Shown: positions 1-5,865, counted from the stretch's first letter. The stretch is DNA of 7,394 nt from Patescibacteria group bacterium (GCA_018816815.1 JAHIVD010000021.1:1-7394); one strand, 5' to 3'. Made by a program: numbers and translations. Notes: generated by a model from the sequence alone, not told the origin.

Positions 1-80
1 AAAATTTCGGACAGTCCCCTGTTACAACCTTAAAAAAGCAATCCAATATCTCCCACAATCAGCATACAGCTAAAATTTTT

Positions 81-1289
81 CTAAACCTTATACAGATTAT
101 TATTGAAAACCATCATGTTATTTGCATTCGTCGACAGTCCCTTATCAGATTGGGAATAGGCAATTTTATCCAGTTGTTCAAAGGTGACTCCTGGTTTCAG
201 GCAAGTTTCTGCATTAGGTAAACTTTTAAGGAATTCATAGGGGACTTGGTAGTTGTTATACACTTTTTTCTTTTTTCCTACAGCATCCATTTCAATTGTT
301 GGGAATGCACAAGGCCGGTGGTAATTAAGGTAGGGGTTAAAATAGTTTTTGTAGTAGTCATTGATTTGATCACAAAATTTCTGGTTAATATGCTCCCATC
401 CCATGTTTTTTCTAATTACTGATCCATTCTTTGTTTCAACTAATGCATTATCTCCTGGATGATAGGATCTGTTTTTTGTTTGTTTAATCACCAGTCTTTG
501 CAGTAAATCTGCAACAAGATAATTGATGGTTTCTTTTCCTCTGTCTGAATGAAAATTAAAGATGATAAAGGGATACTGGTTAAGGATATCCATCAGGGCC
601 GGAAGCATACACCGCTCTGATAGCTGGGGAACACAGAAAACAATCTCTGATTGGGTAATTTCATCAACTGAGTTGATATGATAGACATCTTTTTGACTGA
701 CTGAATCTACCCGGATTGAGCCTGGTTTGCCATAGTTTTGTGGAGGCATAGTCATACCGATAGGAATTTGTCTGGCTTTAGTATGGTTGATCCAGGAACT
801 TTTGTAAACCGGGCTATGGCGGAGGTTAGTGATATGAGAGTGGGAAATACCGGCAATTGTCCGGTATTCCTTTTTGCCGAATACTTCAAATTCCCGTCTG
901 AAGATTTCTTTAGTGGCATTCTCTGATAAACGCAGATGCACCTCATCAGTTTGTTCCAGCAGTTTAATGTCTTTGGCAACATAGATTTTTGTTGGATGAA
1001 ACCTGACATATACTGCCTTTTGCAATGTTCCTTTTTCTACCCTTTTGACTAATTGATATAGTCGTCCTTTTTTGTAACCGGTGATTTTATGTAGATACAT
1101 AATCACAATGTGCTTCTCTTTTTTTGAAAGTTTTTGATAACAAAACTGTTTGACTGTTTTTGTAATAAAAGAATACTTTTCCTTAAGTGGTGATTTTTCC
1201 AGGGAGACAACCACTTTGGAAGACCCTTTTAGAAACTCTTTTAGTTGTGTAATATTAGTTAAGCGCGAATCATCCATAATAACTTTCAT
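81..1289 (-). CDS. DDE (rve-type) integrase/transposase of an insertion sequence
   Basis: This 402-residue protein is a DDE-family transposase with an RNase H-like integrase core, which would cut and join the ends of its own element. The catalytic triad is visible as D195 (RVDSV), D249 (FHSDRG) and E285 (ALVETKNG), with exactly 35 residues between the last two, as in the D,D(35)E class. Residues about 54-88 and 129-163 look like two N-terminal helix-turn-helix regions. The C-terminal part (NPYLNYHRPC, then SLPNAE, LKPG and KIAYSQSD) matches the usual tail of a transposase type common in environmental genomes, so the gene appears intact. The start at 1289 has no Shine-Dalgarno sequence; the Met at residue 5 is an equally possible start. 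It is divergent from the radical-SAM gene. Terminal inverted repeats could not be defined with confidence, so the extent of the IS is unknown and its left end may lie outside the window. Confidence 0.9.
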   Translation of the reverse strand: MKVIMDDSRLTNITQLKEFLKGSSKVVVSLEKSPLKEKYSFITKTVKQFCYQKLSKKEKHIVIMYLHKITGYKKGRLYQLVKRVEKGTLQKAVYVRFHPTKIYVAKDIKLLEQTDEVHLRLSENATKEIFRREFEVFGKKEYRTIAGISHSHITNLRHSPVYKSSWINHTKARQIPIGMTMPPQNYGKPGSIRVDSVSQKDVYHINSVDEITQSEIVFCVPQLSERCMLPALMDILNQYPFIIFNFHSDRGKETINYLVADLLQRLVIKQTKNRSYHPGDNALVETKNGSVIRKNMGWEHINQKFCDQINDYYKNYFNPYLNYHRPCAFPTIEMDAVGKKKKVYNNYQVPYEFLKSLPNAETCLKPGVTFEQLDKIAYSQSDKGLSTNANNMMVFNNNLYKV

Positions 1290-1422
1290 GATAGAAACTA
1301 TTGTGGCGGTTCGCGTTTGTTTTGCAAAGAGATTGTTTCTCTCCTTTACAGTTTCAATGCTCTTTTTCGGTTAGGTAGACGTAACCCCTTCACTTCACTT
1401 TTTGATTTGGTAAGACTGTATC

Positions 1423-1450
1423 TTGCAAGAAAAATGTAAAAATGTATAAT
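1423..1450 (+). promoter_or_regulatory. Predicted promoter of the radical-SAM gene, with a palindrome over the -10
   Basis: TTGCAA at 1423-1428 and TATAAT at 1445-1450 are 16 bp apart, a good sigma70-type match about 40 bp before the ATG at 1492. The -10 box sits inside a perfect inverted repeat, AATGTA-TAA-TACATT (1441-1455), which could be a repressor site. A second -10-like hexamer, GATAAT (1476-1481), lies 10 nt before the ATG, but its -35 is poor. No Shine-Dalgarno sequence precedes the start. The promoter lies beyond the 5' end of the divergent transposase, so the IS may separate this gene from whatever once lay upstream. Confidence 0.6.
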
Positions 1451-1491
1451 ACATTACATCACAACATCTTATTAAGATAATTTAAAAAAGT

Positions 1492-2676
1492 ATGGTTATA
1501 GAAACAAAGATCGGATACATGCCTCCAGAAGATCCTATGGAACCCTCGCGCTTGATGCGTTCGGGCAATGTGGAAATTACTCAATCAGCAAAAACCTGGC
1601 AACAATTATCCTATCAATATAGAGTACCAGTTAACGAAATTCAATGTATTGATCTTAATAGAAGCGGAATCTGGTTACCCAATGATGAAATTAGAGTTAG
1701 CTACAGAGCCAGATTTATCGCTACTACGGATTTTGAAGAAAAAACCAGCACATGGTTTGCTCTACCGGTACGCGGTGAGGGTGATACTTATTTTTCAGCA
1801 AGTAACGGGTACTTAAGATTTCAAGATCAGGCTTTTGCCAGCATTGAACAAATTTATCTTGATACTTGCGATGTTAGTTATCAACGAGGACCTAGGTTGT
1901 TAAATTTAAACAGCAGAAGTCGCGGAAATTGCGGTGGCTGCACTGCCTGCGTTCATAACTACAAAGACTTATACGATACGACCGTTTTGAAAGACCAGCA
2001 AAGACTTGTGACAAGAAACGACATTGAGGCTTTTTTCGACCAAAAAGAAGCAGACGGTTTAGATATTGCATCATTACAGCAGATAGCAGTAGTGACTGGC
2101 TTATTTGGAAACGAAACAGCAGTCGTCACGCATATGAGAACTATTGCTGAAACAGTCGGACCAAAGGGTTTTGCAGGAGAACTCATGTATTTTGGATGTG
2201 AAGTTAATAGCGAGGAAGCTTTAAAACAATTATCTCAATTGGGTCAGTTTGCACTTATTTATGCTATCGATAATTTCACCAAAAGGAAAGAATTATTAGT
2301 GAAAAGGAAAGCATCGATTAGTATAAACACAGCTAAGGATACGTTAGATCGAGCATGCAAATGCGGCATAGCTGCAACTTTCGCATACATTGCAGGGATC
2401 GACAGTCTACCGGCAATGGAACAAGGATTCAACGCCTTAAAGGATTCGATTAACAGATTCCCGGTGGTGAATATTTTTCAGGTGCAAACTCCCGGACAAT
2501 TATCAGCAATGGATTTAGAAGCCAAGCAGCTGGAATATTATGTTAGAGCAAGAAAAAGCATTGAAGCTATACTCGCTGAGACTGGATTAAAACCAAGACG
2601 ATGGGAGAATTATCGCCCATTGTGGTATGCGCTATACAATAATCAGCCGTTACCTGCTGATACATTCGGCGATTAA
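1492..2676 (+). CDS. Radical-SAM enzyme with CX2CX2C motif and LysM-like N-terminus, substrate unknown
   Basis: This 394-residue protein looks like a radical S-adenosylmethionine enzyme. Such enzymes use a [4Fe-4S] cluster to cleave SAM to a 5'-deoxyadenosyl radical in the cytoplasm. The cluster-binding candidates are C147, C150 and C153 (RGNCGGCTACVH), which gives CX2CX2C rather than the classical CX3CX2C. The following 200 residues alternate strands and helices as in a partial TIM barrel. The stretch at 299-335 (YIAGIDSLPAMEQGF, then RFPVVNIFQVQTPGQ) resembles the distal barrel of biotin-synthase-like enzymes. About 145 residues precede the cluster, which is long; residues about 33-70 (TWQQLSYQYRVPVNEI, then N56 and LPNDEIRV) fit the LysM pattern. 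I cannot name the substrate. The ATG at 1492 has no Shine-Dalgarno sequence but follows a good promoter; M10 is an alternative start. GrpB follows after 27 bp and may be co-transcribed. Confidence 0.75.
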   Translation: MVIETKIGYMPPEDPMEPSRLMRSGNVEITQSAKTWQQLSYQYRVPVNEIQCIDLNRSGIWLPNDEIRVSYRARFIATTDFEEKTSTWFALPVRGEGDTYFSASNGYLRFQDQAFASIEQIYLDTCDVSYQRGPRLLNLNSRSRGNCGGCTACVHNYKDLYDTTVLKDQQRLVTRNDIEAFFDQKEADGLDIASLQQIAVVTGLFGNETAVVTHMRTIAETVGPKGFAGELMYFGCEVNSEEALKQLSQLGQFALIYAIDNFTKRKELLVKRKASISINTAKDTLDRACKCGIAATFAYIAGIDSLPAMEQGFNALKDSINRFPVVNIFQVQTPGQLSAMDLEAKQLEYYVRARKSIEAILAETGLKPRRWENYRPLWYALYNNQPLPADTFGD

Positions 2677-2690
2677 GAAAAAATTTTATG

Positions 2691-2696
2691 TATAAT
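2691..2696 (+). promoter_or_regulatory. -10 box for a probably leaderless GrpB transcript
   Basis: A perfect TATAAT sits exactly 7 nt before the ATG at 2704, preceded directly by TG. Transcription would start at or next to the ATG, giving a leaderless mRNA, and no Shine-Dalgarno sequence is present. No convincing -35 hexamer is seen, so this may be an internal promoter that adds to read-through from the radical-SAM gene. Confidence 0.45.
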
Positions 2697-2703
2697 ACTT
2701 ATA

Positions 2704-3222
2704 ATGTTAACTCTTCACAAATACAGTAATTCTTTTGTTAAAATCTTTCAAAAAGAAAAACAAAAACTACAAAGAATACTCAGTAATCAGTGTGTTATTG
2801 AACATATTGGAAGCACTGCCATTCCAGGAGCAGACGGTAAAGGCGTAATAGACATCACACTGGTATTTAATAATAAAAATGAAATCAACGCAGCAGTAAA
2901 ACTATTGGTAAAAAAAAGTTATTGCTTATCAAGTAAAAATACCGATAGAAATGATCGGGTTTTTATGTCTTCTGCCGGAACAAGAGAAAGCTCTTTAGGA
3001 GATATCCACCTTCATCTTACTACCAAAGACAGTAAATCATATAAGAATGCTGCATTATTCCGGGATTACTTAATTGATCATCCAACAGAAAAACAACAAT
3101 ATATTGATTTGAAACATCAAATCTCAAAAATGATTTGTGGAAACAGAATAAAATATACTAAAATGAAGAATGAATTTATTGAAAAAATAATCAGTCTGGC
3201 AAAAAAACAAAAAAGCATATAG
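2704..3222 (+). CDS. GrpB/UPF0157 family nucleotidyltransferase-like protein
   Basis: This 172-residue protein is a full-length member of the GrpB (UPF0157) family, which has a nucleotidyltransferase-like fold and whose reaction is not established. The family signature EHIGSTAIPG spans residues 33-42. K46 and D50 (GKGVIDI) follow as the conserved Lys and acidic positions, HLH occurs at 102-104, and FRDYL at 119-123 with the following HP and YIDLK match the C-terminal family motif. In some bacteria, notably actinobacteria, this domain is fused to dephospho-CoA kinase, but here it stands alone. It lies 27 bp after the radical-SAM gene on the same strand, so the two may form a short operon, although a -10 box right before the ATG could also drive it alone. 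No membrane segment or signal peptide is visible. It ends in TAG, facing the kinase-like gene. Confidence 0.87.
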   Translation: MLTLHKYSNSFVKIFQKEKQKLQRILSNQCVIEHIGSTAIPGADGKGVIDITLVFNNKNEINAAVKLLVKKSYCLSSKNTDRNDRVFMSSAGTRESSLGDIHLHLTTKDSKSYKNAALFRDYLIDHPTEKQQYIDLKHQISKMICGNRIKYTKMKNEFIEKIISLAKKQKSI

Positions 3223-3270
3223 AAATAGCAAATATCGAGGGTCGCACAGGATGAATACCTCTATACTTTA

Positions 3271-3301
3271 GACTCTGTCGTTCTGTCGTGGAGATAGAGT
3301 T
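3271..3301. terminator. Weak hairpin in the convergent gap
   Basis: GACTCTGTC (3271-3279) can pair with GATAGAGTT (3293-3301) in a 9-bp stem with two G-T wobbles and a 13-nt loop. It lies between the convergent GrpB and kinase-like genes. The two ends of the arms have no strong T tract, so termination is only possible. The left half also contains a tandem TCTGTCGT duplication (3274-3289). Confidence 0.25.
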
Positions 3302-3319
3302 CCAATTCAGTGGAATATA

Positions 3320-3343
3320 TTTCTATCACAAAAAAGATAGGAA
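3320..3343. terminator. Possible bidirectional terminator hairpin
   Basis: TTTCTATC (3320-3327) pairs with GATAGGAA (3336-3343) in an 8-bp stem with one G-T wobble and an A-rich 8-nt loop. It sits in the 148-bp gap between two convergent genes, where a shared terminator is expected. The stem is AT-rich and is not followed by a clean T run on either strand, so confidence is low. Confidence 0.3.
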
Positions 3344-3370
3344 TCCAATTTATTGAGCTCAGAGTTTTTG

Positions 3371-3931
3371 TTATCTTTCTTTAGATCGACGCGTATTTAA
3401 GCCAATTTCATTAGTGACTTCATGAGTATCAAGAGTATGTAAAAATGTTAAAATATCGGATTCTGATGTTATTTGAATCACGCGGTCCCCCTCTAAAGGA
3501 TTTTCCCATGTTCTAAGTTTTTGCTCAAAATGATCGGATCCCCTATCTGTTCTCCTATGAGTAACCTTGTTTTCTTGTCTTCGTTTTCTGATCTCATCGA
3601 GAGGTGTATTAACGTGAACTACGATGCTCTGTGCGCCGAAACAATCTCCGATCGCAATGAGTTCTTCCCGATGTTCTCTCAAAGGATTTGTGCTGTCCCA
3701 AACTACATTTTTCCCTTCCTGCAAGTTTTCTGATAAAGATAAGAGTGCAATTTGCTTAACTTGATCCCAAGTTTCAGGTTGAGGAGATAAATCATCTCTA
3801 ATGTTTTGTCTCAGCTCTTCGTATATTGCATCAAAACTTATAATCGTCACCTGTAGACATTCTGCAATTTTTTGCGCTAAAGATGTTTTACCCGAGAAGG
3901 ACAAACCGCATAAAATAAATAATTTTCCCAT
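3371..3931 (-). CDS. Small P-loop kinase-like protein (AAA_33 / polynucleotide-kinase-like)
   Basis: This 186-residue protein is a compact P-loop NTPase of the predicted-kinase type, expected to transfer phosphate from ATP to a small molecule or nucleic-acid end; the substrate is unknown. Walker A is G9-LSFS-GKT16 right at the N-terminus. D34 (ISFDAIYEEL) occupies the usual substrate-side acidic position after strand 2. VVWDSTN (76-82), with D79, resembles the DxTN motif of polynucleotide-kinase-like proteins. The Arg-rich stretch RKRRQEN (115-121) and a later basic segment would form the lid. Length is normal for a stand-alone kinase domain. A -10-like TACTAT lies 7 nt before the ATG and there is no Shine-Dalgarno sequence. 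It is the last gene of the minus-strand row, 91 bp beyond the antitoxin. If the toxin-antitoxin pair is an insertion, the 408-aa gene originally ended about 45 bp upstream of it. Confidence 0.8.
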   Translation of the reverse strand: MGKLFILCGLSFSGKTSLAQKIAECLQVTIISFDAIYEELRQNIRDDLSPQPETWDQVKQIALLSLSENLQEGKNVVWDSTNPLREHREELIAIGDCFGAQSIVVHVNTPLDEIRKRRQENKVTHRRTDRGSDHFEQKLRTWENPLEGDRVIQITSESDILTFLHTLDTHEVTNEIGLNTRRSKER

Positions 3932-3938
3932 TCCATTA

Positions 3939-3944
3939 ATAGTA
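3939..3944 (-). promoter_or_regulatory. -10-like box for the kinase-like gene
   Basis: On the minus strand TACTAT lies exactly 7 nt before the ATG (3929-3931), the same spacing as at the toxin and GrpB starts. There is no Shine-Dalgarno sequence and no good -35. It is supported mainly by the shared spacing and would give a leaderless transcript. Confidence 0.3.
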
Positions 3945-3989
3945 GGACAACATCCTAAATCAATTAAATTTGAAAATCAAGATGCCCGA

Positions 3990-4018
3990 AAAACTTCTGC
4001 CAAGACAGGATAATCTTT
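3990..4018 (-). repeat. 29-bp direct repeat, distal copy (orphan 3' end of the 408-aa gene)
   Basis: This copy matches 4615-4643 at 28 of 29 positions in the same orientation. It lies 4 nt after the antitoxin stop codon. Read on the minus strand it encodes KDYPVLAEVF and continues in frame as RAS and TGA (stop at 3977-3979), with no start codon of its own. It therefore looks like the displaced original end of the 408-aa gene. The single difference from the other copy, 4003 against 4628, is a synonymous Leu change (TTG for CTG). Confidence 0.85.
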
Positions 4019-4022
4019 ATCT

Positions 4023-4286
4023 TCAATTACTCATTCCTTCAAAAAGCATTTTTTTAATTAAAGATTGGTAAGGAATGTCCATTCTATGAGCTTCTATTTT
4101 TAACCTGTCAATCATACTTACAGGCAATCTGATAGTAATTGGTTTACTGGTCAGTTTTAGATTTGGAAAACGCCAATGTTCCACAGAACTATAATCTACA
4201 TAGTCCGTAGAATCAATGTTTTGCCAAAACTGTCGTTCTTCTTTCTCTGACTTAAATTTAGGAATCTTTTTTAAGGTTTTCTTCAT
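4023..4286 (-). CDS. CopG/RHH-family antitoxin, partner of the BrnT-like toxin
   Basis: This 87-residue protein is the antitoxin of a type II toxin-antitoxin pair. The N-terminal part, IPKFKSEKEERQFWQ (8-22) followed by DSTDYVDY (25-32), is the hallmark of the CopG antitoxin family and probably wraps the toxin. Residues 49-83 form a ribbon-helix-helix domain, with strand PITIRLP (49-55), helix 56-69, turn near 70-72 and helix 73-83. RHH dimers bind operator DNA and repress their own operon. The gene starts 29 bp inside the 3' end of the toxin gene, in the toxin-first order typical of BrnTA loci. Its start is fixed by a strong Shine-Dalgarno sequence. It ends 4 nt before the distal copy of the 29-bp repeat. 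It is distinct from the classical BrnA sequence type. Confidence 0.88.
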   Translation of the reverse strand: MKKTLKKIPKFKSEKEERQFWQNIDSTDYVDYSSVEHWRFPNLKLTSKPITIRLPVSMIDRLKIEAHRMDIPYQSLIKKMLFEGMSN

Positions 4287-4566
4287 AGACCCTCCTTTCT
4301 TTTTTATTGGCTAGCCTTGCTGAAATAATTCTGATTTTACTTTTTCTACTTGTAAATATTATAAATAAAGTTTTATCTGAAGAGATTTTCCCGATGGCTA
4401 TATATCTTTTCTCCATCTCTTGATGTTTGATATCTCTCTCTATGGCCACACCGTCATCCAGAAAAACTTCTTCAGCTTCGTTAGGCGTAATCCCATGCTT
4501 AATATAATTTTTATCAATGTTTCCCTTGTCCCATTCAAAACCTGCAAGTTTGCTCAAATCAATCAT
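4258..4566 (-). CDS. BrnT-family ribonuclease toxin
   Basis: This 102-residue protein belongs to the BrnT family, RelE-like-fold ribonucleases that inhibit translation until bound by their antitoxin. Family features are visible in order: FEWD (10-13), NYIKHGITPNEAEEVF (20-35), RYIAIGKI (54-61), the strand LFIIFTSR (67-74), and RIISARLANKKERRVYE (79-95) near the C-terminus. The length is typical and nothing suggests decay. The toxin comes first in the operon and overlaps the antitoxin start by 29 bp, so the two are translationally linked. The ATG lies 7 nt after the -10 box of a near-consensus promoter and touches a perfect inverted repeat, so the mRNA is probably leaderless and repressed by the toxin-antitoxin complex. 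The pair is bracketed by a 29-bp direct repeat. Confidence 0.9.
   Translation of the reverse strand: MIDLSKLAGFEWDKGNIDKNYIKHGITPNEAEEVFLDDGVAIERDIKHQEMEKRYIAIGKISSDKTLFIIFTSRKSKIRIISARLANKKERRVYEENLKKDS
4291..4298 (-). promoter_or_regulatory. Shine-Dalgarno sequence of the antitoxin
   Basis: AAAGGAGG on the minus strand ends 4 nt before the antitoxin ATG (4284-4286). It lies within the last codons of the toxin gene and explains how the internal start of the bicistronic mRNA is recognised, while the toxin start has no such site. Confidence 0.75.
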
Positions 4567-4588
4567 TGTACATATATTACATGTACAA
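4566..4588 (-). promoter_or_regulatory. Predicted toxin-antitoxin operator (perfect inverted repeat)
   Basis: TTGTACAT and ATGTACAA form a perfect 8-bp inverted repeat (4566-4573 and 4581-4588) around a 7-bp spacer. It covers the -10 box of the toxin promoter and touches the toxin ATG. This is where the RHH antitoxin, alone or with toxin, would be expected to bind and shut off its operon. Confidence 0.7.
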
Positions 4589-4602
4589 ACTTATTCTGTC
4601 AA
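4574..4602 (-). promoter_or_regulatory. Toxin-antitoxin promoter whose -35 contains the upstream gene's stop codon
   Basis: On the minus strand, the consensus -35 TTGACA (4597-4602) and TAATAT (4574-4579) are separated by exactly 17 bp. The -10 lies 7 nt before the toxin ATG, so the transcript should be leaderless. The TGA stop of the 408-aa gene (4599-4601) is part of the TTGACA hexamer. Confidence 0.82.
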
Positions 4603-5825
4603 GCTGCTTTTGAGAAAACTTCTGCCAGGACAGGATAATCTTTCAAGCTGGTCTCCTCTTTTATTCCCTCCTGCCCAACCTCTGTCCATCCCCTATCTCC
4701 ACCCTTGGGGTGGAATGAACTGACACCTGCGGATTTTATGGAATCAACAGCACGTTTTTTAACAACTCTTCTTGTTGCTTCTATATACGCTAGTGCAGGT
4801 TTAACAACATGATATTTTAAAACCCGCGCCACGTCTTCATTTCCCACAGGCTTACCATTTTCCCCCAACTTAACAGGTTTTTTCTCCGCCACAATCTTGT
4901 CAAACTTCTCAATAGCCTTTCTCTCCGATTCAAAATCGCCTGCCCCGGCTATTTCCTCAACAGTTTCCTGATAAGACCCGTCAGGCCCTGTTTCTTTAAC
5001 AATTTGACTTCTGTTCCCTTTGTGCTCGCCAGGCAAAAACTTAGCCACCAACCAACCGGTAATCTTTTTTAAACCTAACCGATCCCTGTTAACCTTGGCT
5101 TTGATAGTAGCCTGCCTGATTTCCTGTCTTCTGACTGCCGAGACTCCTTGATCTTCCAAATAAAGTCTTTTTTCCGTAACTGTCTCTTCTCCTAAAGCCT
5201 CTTTTAACTCTTCAATTTTTACTTTTTCCTCAACGGGTTCTTCTACTTCTCGCTCTTGTAAAACAGGGTTTATAGCAGGCAGAGCAACTTGGACTGGCTG
5301 ATTGATAACCCTAGCTTCAATTTGTGATTGTAATTGCGGCTGAGCATCTGCAGCCGGAACTTCCAAAGGATCCGGCCGCACTAAAGGCACAACCAGAGCT
5401 TCAGTTTGAGGCCAGGTTACCGGAAAAACCTCTTTTGGTTCAGGTATTCTTGCTTGAGCTAAAACACTCTCTGCCCCTGCTATCACAGAAGGAGCTTTTA
5501 ACATTGGCTGAGATTGAAAATTTATCCCGGCTATTGGATTTTTTTGGCCAATTCGTAATTGTAATGGCATAGTATTTTTAAAATCTGCAAGGGCGACCGG
5601 ACCTTCATTGACAATTCCTGCCAGCGGCTTTTCAAGTTTCGGCCCGATACTATTTAATAACCCTCCAATTAGAGCTGCTTCAAAAATTGGCGCTAGAAAG
5701 CTTGGTCCACTAACTGAAGCAACTCCTGTTAAAGGCATCTCGCCGAAAATTCGTCTAAAAGATGCGCCTCTGCCTATTGCAGAAACTACGCTTCCCGCTG
5801 CCGATCTAATCGCTTCAATACCCAT
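4599..5825 (-). CDS. 408-residue protein of unknown function, low-complexity centre
   Basis: I do not recognise this family. The N-terminus (1-62) is rich in Ala, Gly, Ser and Ile and contains a hydrophobic stretch, about 42-60 (SFLAPIFEAALIGGLLNSI), that could be a membrane-associated or packing helix; there is no clear cleavable signal peptide. Residues about 85-195 are rich in Pro, Val, Gln and Glu and are probably disordered. Residues about 196-265 turn charged and helical (EEKVKIEELKEALGEE, then basic KVNRDRLGLKK). The C-terminal part includes a likely helical segment (about 300-365) and ends in SLKDYPVLAEVFSKAA. The start is set by GGAAAGGA (5833-5840), 7 nt before the ATG. The 3' end is peculiar: its last codons lie in a 29-bp repeat also found beyond the toxin-antitoxin pair, and its stop lies inside the toxin promoter. 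It is divergent from the NTPase regulator, which may control it. A structural or secretion-linked role is conceivable but unsupported. Confidence 0.72.
   Translation of the reverse strand: MGIEAIRSAAGSVVSAIGRGASFRRIFGEMPLTGVASVSGPSFLAPIFEAALIGGLLNSIGPKLEKPLAGIVNEGPVALADFKNTMPLQLRIGQKNPIAGINFQSQPMLKAPSVIAGAESVLAQARIPEPKEVFPVTWPQTEALVVPLVRPDPLEVPAADAQPQLQSQIEARVINQPVQVALPAINPVLQEREVEEPVEEKVKIEELKEALGEETVTEKRLYLEDQGVSAVRRQEIRQATIKAKVNRDRLGLKKITGWLVAKFLPGEHKGNRSQIVKETGPDGSYQETVEEIAGAGDFESERKAIEKFDKIVAEKKPVKLGENGKPVGNEDVARVLKYHVVKPALAYIEATRRVVKKRAVDSIKSAGVSSFHPKGGDRGWTEVGQEGIKEETSLKDYPVLAEVFSKAA
4615..4643 (-). repeat. 29-bp direct repeat, proximal copy (within the 408-aa gene)
   Basis: This copy matches 3990-4018 with one mismatch and is spaced 625 bp start to start. 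It forms the codons for KDYPVLAEVF in the 408-aa gene, which then continues as SKAA and TGA. The two copies enclose the whole toxin-antitoxin operon with its promoter. Confidence 0.85.
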
Positions 5826-5832
5826 GTATTTT

Positions 5833-5840
5833 TCCTTTCC
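5833..5840 (-). promoter_or_regulatory. Shine-Dalgarno sequence of the 408-aa gene
   Basis: GGAAAGGA on the minus strand ends 7 nt before the ATG at 5823-5825. It supports this start and contrasts with the neighbouring genes that lack such a site. Confidence 0.65.
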
Positions 5841-5865
5841 GGAAGCACTTTACCCCAACTAAACC

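Noticed and set aside
738..1374. Plus-strand open frames opposite the transposase
   Set aside because: They are antisense to a well-supported transposase, have no recognisable motif and no ribosome-binding site.
1..1420. ACAGTC near 11-16 and its complement GACTGT near 1414-1419 as terminal inverted repeats of the left IS
   Set aside because: Only six bases match cleanly, and the flanking bases diverge even with gaps. A similar ACAGTCCC also occurs inside the transposase gene near 133. The IS ends were left undefined.
3521..4013. Plus-strand open frames opposite the kinase-like gene
   Set aside because: They mirror the coding strand of a gene with a clear Walker A and family motifs; no independent support.
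3990..4643. The 29-bp repeats as a CRISPR-like array
   Set aside because: Only two copies, about 600 bp apart, enclosing coding genes, and one copy is protein-coding; no spacer pattern and no cas genes.
4420..4723. Plus-strand open frames opposite the toxin gene and repeat
   Set aside because: Antisense to the BrnT-like toxin and the 408-aa gene end, with low-complexity translations lacking family features.
4599..5825. Calling the 408-aa protein a secreted or pilus-like structural protein
   Set aside because: The hydrophobic segment near residues 42-60 is weak and follows no clear signal peptide; composition alone does not support a named function.
5324..5862. Plus-strand open frames opposite the 408-aa gene
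   Set aside because: Shadow frames caused by the Pro/Ala/Glu-rich composition of the minus-strand gene, which has a good Shine-Dalgarno sequence.
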